Source: Pycnococcus provasolii
Lineage: Eukaryota > Chlorophyta > Pseudoscourfieldiophyceae > Pseudoscourfieldiales > Pycnococcaceae
Assembly: GCA_938743325.2 (NCBI GenBank)
Contig: OW568862.1
Coordinates: 1,217,501-1,281,500, forward strand
Reading direction: 5' to 3'
Length of the DNA stretch: 64,000 nucleotides
Part shown: positions 27,263-47,627 of the stretch, piece by piece
Layout: every line of letters begins with the position of its first letter
How positions within the stretch are numbered: position 1 is the first letter of the stretch
The notes under the pieces: generated by a model
Told to the model about the DNA's origin: nothing
The model's database searches: none
What the model saw: only the letters and a program-made list of their open reading frames with translations
Position numbers and translations under genes: made by a program

Positions 27263-27398
27263 CACGACTTCGCGCCGCCGCTGTCGCGCTGCCAGCGCGC
27301 CAAAGACGCACACGCTCAGTCCCGCCCACGCACGACTTCGCGCCGCCGCCGTCGCGCTGCCAGCGCGCCAAAGACGCACACGCTCAGTCCCGCCCACG
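27263..27398. repeat. 68-bp tandem duplication
   Basis: Two near-identical 68-bp copies (27263-27330 and 27331-27398), starting CACGACTTCGCGCC, differing at about one base. The unit is the 3' end of the minus-strand surface-protein frame; because 68 is not a multiple of three the duplicate is out of frame. Confidence 0.93.
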
Positions 27399-27762
27399 CG
27401 AGCACCGCGACGGCGAACCACGTCCAGAACGGCTCGAGGTTCGAGCTCCGACGAGCGCGCGCGGTGCCCGATGATGCGACGAGCAGCTGCGGAGGCGGCG
27501 GAGGCGGGGGTGACGGAGCGGGGGAGGGAGGAGGGGGCGACGGCGTCGGCGTCGCGCACGTCGCGCTCGTCCACACGCCGCCGTCGACGACGGTGGTGAA
27601 GGCGTTGGGGCTGGTCAGACCGACGGACGCTTGGGTCGTTCCCGCGCAGCGCGCCGAGTCATCTGATGCCGACACGCACACGAAGCCCGCGCCCACGGCG
27701 AGGCGCGAGACGGTCACCGACGGAGACAACGGGGGGATGGAGACCGCCGCCGAGGGGTACAC
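27316..27762 (-). pseudogene. C-terminal fragment of a proline-rich membrane-anchored surface protein
   Basis: The frame shows VSRLAVGAGFVCVSASDDS, an RCC1-like repeat shape, then a PSPPPP tract, then one transmembrane helix (WFAVAVLAWAGLSVCVFGAL) and a basic cytosolic tail. This is the typical end of a green-algal type I surface protein. No N-terminus or signal peptide is found; upstream sequence (27763-27975) is a GAC repeat and an unrelated plus-strand frame ending near 27973. The stop was displaced by a 68-bp tandem duplication. Confidence 0.5.
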
Positions 27763-28010
27763 CGTCGTCGTGCCTCGTCTTGCTTCACCGCCCTCATCAC
27801 CACGTCATCGCGCTGAGCTATCGGCAAGGGCACGCGACCTCCTTGCTGACCTGAGCGACGACGACGACGACGACGACGACGACATGGCCGCGGCCGCGGC
27901 TCTTGCCCGTTTGATTGTGCAGGAGGGCGTTGCCCCAGGTGCCTGTCAGACAAGCGAAGGAGGGGAGTGTTGAAGGGCGGTGAGTGGTGATGGCGATGGC
28001 GGAAATGGCC

Positions 28011-28055
28011 GTTTTTTCGCTACCTCCAGGAGCCTCCTGGAGGTAGCGAAAAAAC
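28011..28055. repeat. Perfect 21-bp inverted repeat (hairpin)
   Basis: GTTTTTTCGCTACCTCCAGG plus A, then spacer GCC, then its exact reverse complement ending CGAAAAAAC. The T-run and A-run pair at the base of the stem. No flanking gene explains it. Confidence 0.95.
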
Positions 28056-28331
28056 CAGGAGGACCTCTCCACAACGGGGCGTTAGGTCGGCGGGGAACAA
28101 CGGGGCGATAGGTCGGCCCTCCACCAAACCCGGTACGAGAGCACGGGCACTCAGGTCGTGCTTCCCAGAAAAACTCAACTCTTGTGACGTGAATTTAGTC
28201 TGCACCAGTTTTTGCACCAATTTTTGCCCAGGTAGTAAACCCTCCGTAGGAGTGGGGACCCGTCCCTGGTCTTGCACCAGTCCCATACAAATGCTTCAGC
28301 GCTAATTCCTTACTCAAGCACCTTACTCATC

Positions 28332-29174
28332 GATAACGGTTTCTCACGTGCTCGCTGGCCCATGCAAGATAGGATCCCCGAATCCCCAATGACCCGAAGC
28401 GATAACGGTTTCTCACGTGCTCGCTGGCCCATGCAAGATAGGTTCCCCGAATCCCCAATGACCCGAAGCGATAACGGTTTCACTGGAGGAAGCCGGCCCA
28501 TGCAAGATAGGATCCCCGAATCCCCAATGACCCGAAGCGATAACGGTTTCTCACGTGCTCGCTGGCCCATGCAAGATAGGTTCCCCGAATCCCCAATGAC
28601 CCGAAGCGATAACGGTTTCTCACGTGCTCGCTGGCCCATGCAAGATAGAATCCCCGAATCCCCAATGACCCGAAGCGATAACGGTTTCACTGGAGGAAGC
28701 CGGCCCATGCAAGATAGGTTCCCCGAATCCCCAATGACCCGAAGCGATAACGGTTTCACTGGAGGAAGCCGGCCCATGCAAGATAGGTTCCCCGAATCCC
28801 CAATGACCCGAAGCGATAACGGTTTCTCACGTGCTCGCTGGCCCATGCAAGATAGGATCCCCGAATCCCCAATGACCCGAAGCGATAACGGTTTCACTGG
28901 AGGAAGCCGGCCCATGCAAGATAGGATCCCCGAATCCCCAATGACCCGAAGCGATAACGGTTTCACTGGAGGAAGCCGGCCCATGCAAGATAGGATCCCC
29001 GAATCCCCAATGACCCGAAGCGATAACGGTTTCACTGGGGGAAGCCGGCCCATGCAAGATAGGTTCCCCGAATCCCCAATGACCCGAAGCGATAACGGTT
29101 TCACTGGAGGAAGCCGGCCCATGCAAGATAGGATGCCCGAATCCCCAATGACCCGAAGCGATAACGGTTTCACT
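28332..29174. repeat. 69-bp minisatellite, 12 full copies
   Basis: Unit of 69 bp (23 codons) from GATAACGGTTTC to CCCAATGACCCGAAGC. Two variant middles alternate irregularly: TCACGTGCTCGCTGG (A) and ACTGGAGGAAGCCGG (B). The order is A A B A A B B A B B B B, followed by a partial unit. A second polymorphic site (GATCC, TTCC, AATCC or GATGC) varies independently. Because 69 is divisible by three, both strands are open for about 290 codons; a protein is possible but nothing identifies a start or family. 28056-28331 upstream shows nothing recognisable beyond a doubled ACAACGGGGCG motif. Confidence 0.95.
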
Positions 29175-29294
29175 TAGCCGGCCCCTTGGCTCTCTGCGAC
29201 GCTCGCTTGTACTCACACCCTCCACGGCAGCGGCGGCGGCCTCTAGGCCGTCGTGTGTTGGTGGTGTTGCAAATGGTGTGGTGCTGGCCTTAAT

Positions 29295-32200
29295 ATGGGT
29301 GGTGGGTTCAAAGGGTTAGGCACGACGACGCCTACGTCCGCAAATAAACAGCTGCCACCGCTTATGCCGGTGACGCCAGGGACGATGAGACTCGCAAGAC
29401 TCCCGTCGGTGGAAGGGCGCGGCCGAGGCGGATTCACACCCGCACGGAAAACCAGACAAAGGACGCCTGGGTGCCTGAAACGCCCGCGGCAGCACCGGCA
29501 CAGTACCACGAAAGCAGCAGTGTCGCAGCCACGCCGGCGGCACACACAACTTCCGTGAGATTACAAGAGGCTGCAAAAACAACACCAGCCGGTCGCTTGT
29601 CGTCGAGCATCTTCAACCTGCTCCCACAGCTGGCAAGCGAGCGGTACCAGAACTTTATCAACGAGGTGCACGACGCGACGGCGAAGCTCTCCTCGTCACC
29701 CGGCTCGGTGGAAGAGTTTGTTGCGTACATCGAGTTCATGGAGTCTTGCCTCGCTAAGCGAAGTGATTTTGATGACGAATTCATGCTGGTCACGGCGTAC
29801 TACGAGCTCATCGAAGAGTACCACATTCAGGTGCCGGACATCGATCACGCGGCGTTCAAGACGCTCCCGACGGACTTCAATGCGTACAAGGGCTCGCTTG
29901 ACTTCGCGGAAGGCAGCCACGAGGAGCGTGAGATGAAGTTCAGCTCGGACCTCGAGCGAGAGGTGGAGGGTGTCGGCAAGGAGGTTGCGGACATTCGCGT
30001 GCTCGCAGGACACGAGATGATTCTCGACGGGTCTGCCAAATCGAGCGAGGTCATTGAGCTCACCACCCGCCTCGTGTCGAAGGTGGAGGAGCAGAAGGCG
30101 CAGGCAAAGCGCATTCAGAAGTATCAGAGGCTCTTCAAGGTGTTCGAGACTTCGTTCGAGGATATCGACGAGTGCAGCGAGGAGGTGACGTTAAAGCACA
30201 CCCTTTGGACTGGCTCGTAGCCTGCACAGGTCGTCATCTCCGTAAGTCAGACGTACTGGTGCGCCGCGACGACACAGTGCCTCGAGCAGACGGAGCGCCC
30301 CACCAAGGATGCGCTGGACGAGTGGCGCAAGGTCAACGTCAGTCAGCTCGTGGAACTTTCCGAGGTGGTGCGGCAGGACCTGACGGGTCTGCAGCGCAAG
30401 ATTGTCGTCTCGCTCATCACGATTCATGTGCATGCTCGCGACATTGTCGAGAATCTCATGGCTGATAACGCCACGCGTTCCACGGATTTTGAGTGGCAAA
30501 TGCAGCTCAGGTACTACTGGTACGAGGAGAACGAAGCGACAGTTGTGCGTCAGACGAACGCCACTTTCATCTACATGTACGAGTACCTTGGCGCGCAGAG
30601 CCGCCTTGTCGTCACGCCGATGACAGATCGCTGTTATATGACTTTGACTGGTGCGCTTCACCTCAAGCTTGGCGGTGCACCCGCCGGACCCGCCGGAACG
30701 GGAAAAACAGAGACAACGAAGGATCTCGGCAAGGCTCTCGGCGTTCAGTGCGTCGTCTTCAACTGCGGCGACAACCTCGACTACAAATTCATGGCAAATT
30801 TCTTCTCGGGACTTGCGCATTGCGGCGCGTGGGCGTGCTTCGACGAGTTCAATCGCATCGATATCGAGGTGCTATCGGTCGTCGCGCAGCAGCTTCTGAC
30901 GATCCAAAATGCGCTCAAGGCGGAGGTGTCAAAGTTCAACTTCGAGGGCAAGGAGATTCGCCTCGTCCCAACTTTCGGTGTCTTCATTACGATGAATCCG
31001 GGATACGCAGGTCGAACGGAGTTGCCGGACAACCTTAAGGCGCTGTTCAGGCCGATGGCCATGATGATTCCCGACTACGCTCTCGTGGCTGAGTTGATGC
31101 TGTATGCCGAAGGGTTCGCCGACGCCAAAACTCTAGCGCGAAAGATGGTTAAGCTGTACAAGCTCTCCAGCGAGCAGCTGAGCCAGCAGGATCACTACGA
31201 CTTTGGCATGCGTGCTCTGAAGTCCGTGCTTGTGATGGCAGGTTCGCTCAAGCGTGCCAACCCAACATTGTCCGAGGATGTGACGCTCATCCGCGCTATG
31301 CGCGACTCGAATGTGCCCAAGTTCCTTAAGGATGACGCCGCGCTGTTCCGCGCAATTTTGCTTGACCTCTTCCCCGGCGTGGAGGTGCCGCTGAACGACT
31401 ACGGTGACCTGCAGACAGCGGTGGAGGCGAGCCTCGTAAACGCGGAAAAGCAGGTGGTGGACGAATTCGTTCTCAAGACGATCCAGCTGCACGAGACATT
31501 CAACGTTCGATTCGGAGTCATGCTCGTGGGTCCCACGGGTGGTGGCAAGACGGTCGTGTATCAGACTCTCAAGGCGGCGATGACGATTGCTCCGTGAGCA
31601 GAAGCACAAGGACGACACGTACCAAGTGACGCACACGTACACGTTCAACCCGAAGTGCATCAAGATGGGTGAGCTGTACGGCGAGTACAACCTCATGACG
31701 AACGAGTGGACGGATGGACTCGGCTCCACGCTCATCCGCAACGCCGTCGCCGACACGACCAACGATCGCAAGTGGGTTGTATTCGACGGTCCCGTGGATG
31801 CCATCTGGATCGAGAACATGAACACGGTGCTTGACGACAACTGCACACTCTGCCTGCCAAACGGCGAGCGCATCAAGCTCAACCCAGTGACGATGCACAT
31901 GCTGTTCGAGGTGCAGGACCTCGCCGTGGCGTCGCCCGCCACCGTAAGCCGATGTGGCATGGTGTACGTGCCTCCGGAGGAGCTTGGCTGGATGCCGTTC
32001 GTAAAGACTTGGGTCCGCCAGCTTGGAAGAGAGCTTTCGAACGAGGATGTGAAGGTGGAGCTGACTCCGGAGACGATCGAATTCGTCGAAAGGCTCTTCG
32101 ATCGGTACTTGCCCGAAGGTTTGGAGTATGTGCGCAAGAACTGCAAGGAGGCGATACCAACGGTTGATATTAACCTCGTGACGTCAACGGCAAACATCTT

Positions 32201-35200
32201 CACGGGAATGTGCGTTCCCGAGCGCGGCGTCGACTTCACCAAACCGGCGGAGGACCTGTTCCCCATGCTCGCAAAGATTTTCGCGTTCGCATTCGTCTTT
32301 GGCCTCGGTGGCTCCATGAATGCCGTGCACTGGGATGCTTTCGACGAGTGGGTGCGAAACAAGTTCGAAACGCAGCAGGATGAGTGCATGGTCAAGTTCC
32401 CACCCCAGGGACTTGTGTTCGACAACTACATGGACATTCAGTCGGAGATTCTGCAGCCTTGGGAAAACATCCTGCCCGAGTTCAAGTACAGTGCTGCGGT
32501 GCCGTACTTCGAGCTCGTCGTTCCGACGATTGACACGACGCGGTACTCGTTCATCCTTGAGACTCTGCTGAACGTGAATCGCTCTTCACTTTTCACGGGA
32601 GGGTCGGGTGTTGGCAAATCAGCGTCTGTCGTGAGCAAGCTGAACGAACTCGGGTCGAAGAAGTGGATGCAGATTCCGATCAACTTCAGCGCGCAGACGC
32701 CGGCGATTGACACGCAATACATTATCGAGAGCAAGCTCGAGAAGAAGCGCAAGACGCGCTTCGGCGCGCCGATGGGAAATCGCATCGTGGTGTTCGTGGA
32801 CGACGTGAACATGCCCGCGAAGGAAACGTACAGCGCGCAGCCGCCGGTGGAGCTTCTGAGACAGTTCCAGGACATGAAGGGATTCTACGATCGCAAAAAG
32901 CTGTTCTGGAAGGACATCGAGGATACAACCCTGTGCTGCGCGTGCGCACCCACGGGCGGTGGACGCCAGGAGCTCACGCCACGCTTCGTGAGGCACTTCA
33001 ACATCCTCAACTTCCCACAGCCAGGCGATGAGGTGATGCGCACCATCTTCAGCTCTATCCTAGGTGGTTTCCTTGAGGCTTTCCCGTCGGAGTTCAAGGG
33101 ACTCACGAAGTCTTCCGTGGACAGCACGATCGAGGTGTACGAGCGCGTGAGCGAGGAGCTTCTACCCACGCCATCAAAGAGCCACTACACTTTCAACCTG
33201 CGCGACGTTTCCAAAGTGTTTCAAGGTTGCCTCATGATCAGTCCCGCGCATTGCCAGAGCAAACCAGTGTTTCGGGACCTTTGGATACACGAGGTGATGC
33301 GTGTGTTCCACGACCGCCTTATCGACGACACCGACAAGGGGTACTTCACGCAGCTTGTTTACGAGATGCTGCGCATGCGCTGGGACGTGAGCGATAGCCA
33401 CGACGATCTGTTTGTGGAGCGAAAGAACTTCTTCGGCGATTACATGCGTATGGGAGCCACCGGGGATGACCGCGTGTATGAGCAGGTTCTTGACACCGAT
33501 AAGATGCACAACATTCTGCTCGCGTACCTCGAGGACTACAACGCAAGTGCGACGAACCAAATGAATCTGGTTTTCTTTGCTGATGCCATGGAACACCTCG
33601 TTCGCCTCTGCCGCATCTTGCGCCAGCCACGTGGAAATGCCATGCTCGTTGGTGTCGGCGGCAGCGGCAAGCAGAGCATGACTCGGTTTGCATGCTTCAT
33701 GGCGGAGTACAAGTGCTTCTCTATTGAGCTCACTCGTTCGTACGGCATGACCGAGTTCCGCGAGGACCTGAAGAATCCATACAAGATGGCTGGCATCGAC
33801 GGCTACAACTGCTGCTTCCTGTTCACCGACTCGCAGATCATGAGCGAAACGCAGCTCGATGACATCAACAACATGCTGAACAGCGGCGAGGTGCCGGGCA
33901 TGTACGGCAACGATGACAAGGAGAAGATCATCGCGGACATTCGCCCGTACGCACAGGAGCGCGGCATTCCCGAGACACGCGAGGCTCTCTACCAAGCGTT
34001 TGTCAATCGCGTGCGCAACAACCTGCACATCGTGCTGTGCATGTCTCCCGTAGGAGAGGCGTTCCGATCGCGCTGCCGCCAGAATCCAAGCCTGATCGGA
34101 TGCACGACCATCGACTGGTACACCGATTGGCCGGAGGCTGCCCTCCACTCCGTGGCTGAACGATTCCTCGAGAAGGTGAAGCTCGAGAATGACGAGGTTC
34201 ACGCATCTGTGGTGGAGATGTGCGTGACGATCCACACGTCGATTGCCGCCATGTCCGAAAGACTGTTCACCGAGCTTCGACGAAGGTACTACATCACGCC
34301 CAAGTCGTACCTAGATCTGATCAACCTTTACGTTCAACTTCTCGCTGAGAAAAGAGAGGAGTACACGGAGGCTCGCGATCGACTGCTGAATGGATTGATG
34401 AAGCTGAACGAAACGAATGAGGTGGTTGACACTGGTTGACACTCTTCGCGACGAGATCACGCGCATGCAGCCGATTCTCGCAGAGAAGGCGGAAGCGACG
34501 GCGGTGCTTCTCGTGCAGGTGAACAAGGACAAGGAGGAGGCGGAAAAGGTAAAGGCTGTGGTCGCTGTCGAAGAGGCTGAGGTGAAAAAGAGTACGGCTG
34601 AAACGCAGGCAATTAAGGATGATGCCGAGGCTGACCTTGCCGAGGCTCTGCCGGCGTTCGAGGCGGCGCAGAAGGCTCTTAACGCGCTGAACAAGAACGA
34701 CATCGTCGAGATCAAGGGCTTCGTGAAACCTCCTTCGCTCGTGCAGCTGACGATGGAAGCGGTGTGCACGCTGCTTGGCGAGGCGAGAAGACGGACTGGG
34801 ACTCTGCGAAGAAGGTACTCACAGACGGCAACTTCCTCAAGCGTCTGTTCGACTACGACAAGGACGCGATTGAGCCCAAGGTGCTCAAGCAGCTGAAGAA
34901 GTACGTCGACGATCCTGTGTACACGCCAGATCAGGTTGCGAAGCAGAGTGTGGCGGCCAAGTCGCTTTGCATGTGGTCGCGTGCGATGGACTTGTACGCG
35001 AAAGTTGCCAAGGTTGTTGGGCCGAAGCGACAGGCGCTTCGCGAGGCTGAGGAGTCGCTCCAGGGGATGCAGGCGGCTCTCGCGGAGAAGCAGAGAAGCA
35101 GGCGCAGCTCAAGGCTGTTGTGGACAACGTCGCGGCGCTGGAGAAGCAGCTGCAGGATGCCATGGACGAGCAGCAGCAGCTCAAGGATGACATGGAGCTG

Positions 35201-35560
35201 AGTGAGAAGCGTCTCGTACGAGCGGGAAAGCTGACGTCGGCACTCGGTGACGAGGCTGTGCGCTGGGATGAAACGTCCAAGAAGATTGGAGAGGACATGG
35301 TGCTTCTCATTGGTGACGTTTTCCTCGGCGCCGCTTGCGTATCCTACTACGGCGCATTCACGGGAACGTACAGAAACGAAATCGTCGACCACTGGGTCGA
35401 GGAGGCAAAGGAAAGAAAAATTCCCGTCAGTGAATCGTTTAGTCTGCAGAGCACGCTGTCTTTCTCCAATTGTGACGCGTGAGTGGGCCGTCTTTGGTCT
35501 TCCCACAGATGCCGTGTCCACGGACAACGGCGTGCTCGTCACGAGAGGTAAACGACCACA
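29295..35560 (+). pseudogene. Axonemal inner-arm dynein heavy chain pseudogene
   Basis: Remains of a single-headed inner-arm dynein heavy chain, the AAA+ motor of the ciliary axoneme. In order: an N-terminal start-like segment (29295, MGGGFKGLG), part of the linker (to 30217), AAA1 with P-loop GPAGTGKTETTKDL, AAA2 (GPTGGGKTVVYQTL), AAA3 (GGSGVGKSASVVSKL), AAA4 (GVGGSGKQSMTRFA), the stalk and microtubule-binding region, and the beginning of AAA5 up to LPTDAVSTDNGVLVTRG. It is broken by a TAG at 30218, where several hundred linker residues are missing; a 1-nt shift near 31587; tandem duplications at 34424-34443 (10 bp), 34778-34787 (5 bp) and 35086-35101 (8 bp); and a 1-nt shift near 35470. Most N-terminal tail, the rest of AAA5, AAA6 and the C-terminal domain are absent. 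Protein sequence between breaks is well preserved, so decay is recent. Confidence 0.85.
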
Positions 35561-35763
35561 TCGCAGCGCGACGCTTTCTCCCGGACTTTCCTCCAGTCAA
35601 AGAAGCGAAGGCGGCCGTTCAAGACGAACCCTGACGTGCTTCCTCCTCCACCGCCATCGCCGCCGATTGCAACGGAAACGGGCATCAGGGCACTTGCCCT
35701 ATAGGTGGAGGCGATTGGGGAGAAAGATGAAACGTGTAACACAAAAAAAAAACAAATTTTTTA

Positions 35764-44472
<8,709 letters not shown>

Positions 44473-45484
44473 TTGCTTGCGTGATGATGGCGTGATGGCG
44501 TGGAAAGGGGTGCAAGGGGACGAGCTGGCAGGGGAAGGGCTGAAGAGGGGGGACACCTAGGGGGAACCAAAAAATAACAGATGCAGATGCACTGTGCTAT
44601 ATTTGTCAATTTCAAAGTCAAACTTGATTCATTTCTCTCGATAAAATTGGTCCACTCTGATATCGGGCGCAGGTCCTAACTCTGCCGCGGCTTGTCTCTA
44701 CTAATGAATTCTAGGGTGGGACTCGGAGAGTCGGAAGGGTAGAGCGGATATGACAGTAGTAGTTCTACTACGTAAGTACACCAACTACATACTATGGATA
44801 CTACGGTCCTACCTGGCCAACATGGCAAAAAGTGAGCACCTGCCACCTGCCATATACAGCAATTTTAGTTGGTAGATAGAAGCACGAATCTGCATTGCAT
44901 GATTTGCACATGAGTCGTTCATCTTTATTACACTCCCTTTTTATGTAAATTATGTAAACAAAGTTGAGCGACGGACGACGAATCAACGGTCCACAAACGC
45001 CTTCACCACCCTCGTCCCTCGTCCCACGAGCGCGCACTACAGTACACCTTGTTGAAGCCTTTTTCTCAGGAGCGCTCATCAATGAAGGCCGCGGCAGCCT
45101 GCCACGAGTGCATGTGAGCCAACCGGGCCTGTCGTAGTGCCGACGGCCCTCTTCGTCGATGAGCTGAACTCAATACAAGATGAACTCGTGCGAGCCGAAG
45201 TGTGACGTCACGGGTTTGGTGATTCGTAGGCGGCACGTGGGTTGCAAACCCCGCGGTCGGGTCTTGCATGGATGCAAGCCCCTGGAAAGCCTTGCAAGGA
45301 TGCATGGCATAGATTCCTTTGGATCAGGGGATGAGGTAACATTCGGTTCGGTCTCCCTAGACCCCCTGGTGGCCCTTCATGCTGTGTTGTGCCCCCCGGG
45401 GAGGGCGACCTTAAGGCTCGGGTCTCCCTTGTGTGTGCCCCTAGTAAGTAGTAACAATTCATTAATTACATCAACTGGTGGTGG
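44473..45484. other. Intergenic stretch without recognised features
   Basis: About 1 kb between the giant gene and the retroelement remains. Short frames occur on both strands but none has domain resemblance. A TTGCA(T/A)GGATGCA-type motif recurs at 45265-45305. No tRNA or repeat was recognised. Confidence 0.5.
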
Positions 45485-45762
45485 TTACACTGTACTTGTG
45501 TAACTTAAGGAGATCTTTTCCGTTTCCTCACACCGATCGGTGGAGCCAGAGTGATACGGTCCTCCCAGTGATACACACACCAGTTGTTGTGTAAGACTGT
45601 AAGTTGTGCAGAAACCGAAAAAGAAAACCGCAAGACAGCGCCACGCAATGGAGGAAAATCCGGAAATCAATCAGCAAGAAATCATCAACATCACGGTTGA
45701 CTTGTCCATACAAGACCGTATGAAGCTTGTCAGCGGAATCACGAGCGAAATCAAGCATCAAG

Positions 45763-46205
45763 TTAAGCCGGAGTCTGCTGGGGAACATCTCTACGACGGA
45801 GGTACAGCTGACTACCACAACTGGTCAGCCTCTCCTCCTCGTGCGAAAACTTGCATGGCATCGTGCATGATCCTGCGTTCTGCGCCTCCCGAATACATCC
45901 GAATGGATTTTTCGGGTTCCCGCCAACTCGACGCTCATGCGTCTGCGCTGGCATCGTACTTCCTGCCTGCGAGGCCGTGCTCGCCATCGCCTTCATCTCC
46001 TTCGCCAGATCCTCTGCCCACTTCGGTCGAGTGCTCTTCCCTCCGCCGCCGCCAGCTCCGCCGTCTGCGCCGCGCTTCTTCGTCTCTTCCTTCAGCTCCT
46101 GCTTCTCTTTCTTCGGCGGCACTGCAGCCTTCGCAGCTACTAGGATAGTCCGCGCGTTTTCCTCCGCCTGCCTCAGTCGCAAAACTTCCTCGGAGTCCAT
46201 GCAGA
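45763..46205 (-). pseudogene. Gag-like fragment with CCCH zinc knuckle
   Basis: The minus-strand frame reads CMDSEEVLRLRQAEENARTI, a Lys/Glu-rich helical section, a KSTRPKWAEDLAKEMKAM block and PFGCIREAQNAGSCTMPCKF followed by SH, that is C-x8-C-x3-C-x3-H, a zinc knuckle seen in retroelement gag proteins. The frame opens without a Met where the opposite-strand RNase H frame begins, suggesting an inversion breakpoint near 46205. A short plus-strand frame (from 45606, with NPEINQQEIINITVDLSIQD) just outside it may be another element piece. Confidence 0.45.
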
Positions 46206-46206
46206 T

Positions 46207-47010
46207 GTGACGCCACAGGGAGTGACTTTCTCCGCGACACCTGGACGACTCGAGGCTACGCTCGATATCATCGCCGCAATACGCGCACGACGAACCATCA
46301 CAGTGATGGACATTCAAGTCCTCGAAGGCAAAACCAGATTCCTGCTTGAGGCGACGCACGGACGCCTCGGGCGTGCGCCGCTGTCGCCACTCCGGGCTGC
46401 CATATCTTCTGGTGAGTGTCGCTACACTGAAGCGCTCGACGTCAGCCTTCGCTACCTGCAAGAACTGCTGCCGACGCTGCCGCCGAAGGCGCACGTCTTC
46501 GTCGGAAACGATGGAGAGGCTCGCGTCGTACGGATCTACGCTGACGCGTCGACGTCTTACGGCGTCGGAGGCGTGCTACTTGTTGGGGAGCTGACATGGT
46601 ACTTTTCGCTGGCAGTACCAGAGCTGCTGCACTTACGGATCGAAGTACTCGAACTGCTGGCTGCGGCAGCAGCATACTATACGTTCGCGCATCTGCTGCC
46701 GCCTGACCGCGTCATCGTCCACTTCATCGACTCGCAGGTGGCTTTCGCATGGGTAGCCAAAGGCTACGCCTCACAGCTTCACGTCGCGGACATTGTGAAC
46801 CAACTGCACCTCGACCACTTGCACAGACAAGTCTGGTTCGAGTGGTTGGACTCGGATGCAAACATCGCTGACATTCCGAGCAGAGGAGATCCGGAGGATC
46901 CTGCCCTGGCTGGAGACTACGCCATACTGCGAGAACTAGGTGCGACGCGCATAACCGCGAAACTCCCACCCATCCCACCCTCTTACTACGCAGCCGCAGC
47001 TACACCTTGA
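46207..47010 (+). pseudogene. Retrotransposon RNase H domain fragment
   Basis: 267 codons. The four RNase H acidic positions can be seen: IYADAST, RIEVLELLAAA, FIDSQVAFAWVAKG and DANIADIPSRGD. The preceding TPGRLEATLDIIAAIRARRT and DIQVLEGKTRFLLEATHGRL match the connection region between reverse transcriptase and RNase H in DIRS-like and related elements. The reverse transcriptase itself is missing upstream, where sequence switches to opposite-strand gag. The frame is intact to its stop, so insertion and rearrangement are fairly recent. Confidence 0.65.
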
Positions 47011-47153
47011 GGTTCTCCCTCTCTGTGTCTGGCACGCTCGGCTTTGCCGTTCCTGCCAGGCATGGGGAAATGGAGAAGTCGACCGCGACGACAACCTCCT
47101 GCCAACGATTCGTTCGTCGTTGGGCGCCCCCACCTGTAATTACACATCTCGTG

Positions 47154-47627
47154 TAAGACTCGTCGCAGTTATCACTTCTCAAGTCATCGCACAGTTCCTC
47201 CCCGTCACGCGATTAGACCTCCCCGTCACGCGATCACGCCCCCCAACCGTACACAATCCAAAGGACGGGATTGGCAGGGGGGTTCCCGAAGGGGGTACCC
47301 GAAACCTACAGAAACCCCCTTCGTCGTCATTTTGGGACTTGTTCATCTGCTGTTCATCTGATATCAGTGGCTGCTGCCTGCCCTCTCTCCTTTCTTTTTT
47401 CGTGCGTGTCTGGTCCTTTTTATCTGGTGGTGGGGTCACACTCTGGGGTCATCGTCTCGGTCGGTGTGTTGTGCTTCTGCGCCTGTGTGTGTCACGACGC
47501 ACGACCGGCTCTGCACACCTGCACCTGACGAGCAGGTGCTGCCGCTCATCACTTTTGCTCATCACGTGGTGGGCGTGAGTGCGTGAGTGCGTACTCCACG
47601 TCGTGACTCTGGCGGTGCACTGTGGTG
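47154..47627. other. Intergenic stretch upstream of the MUB gene
   Basis: A 474-bp region with a doubled CCCCGTCACGCGAT motif (47199-47237) and no gene-like frame or telomeric tract. It presumably holds the promoter of the MUB gene. Confidence 0.4.

Larger units (their letters stand above)
45485..47153 (+). mobile_element. Rearranged retroelement remains (DIRS-like?)
   Basis: A 1.7-kb block with an RNase H frame on + (46207-47010) and a gag-like zinc-knuckle frame on - (about 46205-45763). Both ends carry short palindromes of the type TTACAC-spacer-GTGTAA (45485-45505, spacer TGTACTT; 47136-47153, spacer ATCTC), and GTGTAAGACT occurs near both ends. Reverse transcriptase and recombinase or integrase are missing. 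The outer limits are a guess from the palindromes. Confidence 0.45.

Noticed and set aside
28332-29174. CRISPR-like array
   Set aside because: Units are directly adjacent 69-bp repeats without unique spacers, in a eukaryotic genome.
30218-30220. Possible second recoded stop (TAG) in the dynein frame
   Set aside because: It coincides with loss of a large part of the linker and other frameshifts follow; a pseudogene explains it better.
34424-35101. Dynein frameshifts as very short introns
   Set aside because: Insertions of 5-10 bp are exact duplications of adjacent sequence, too short for introns and without GT-AG ends.
44600-45480. tRNA genes
   Set aside because: I looked for B-box-like GGTTCGANNCC with a matching acceptor stem and found no convincing cloverleaf here or in other intergenic stretches.
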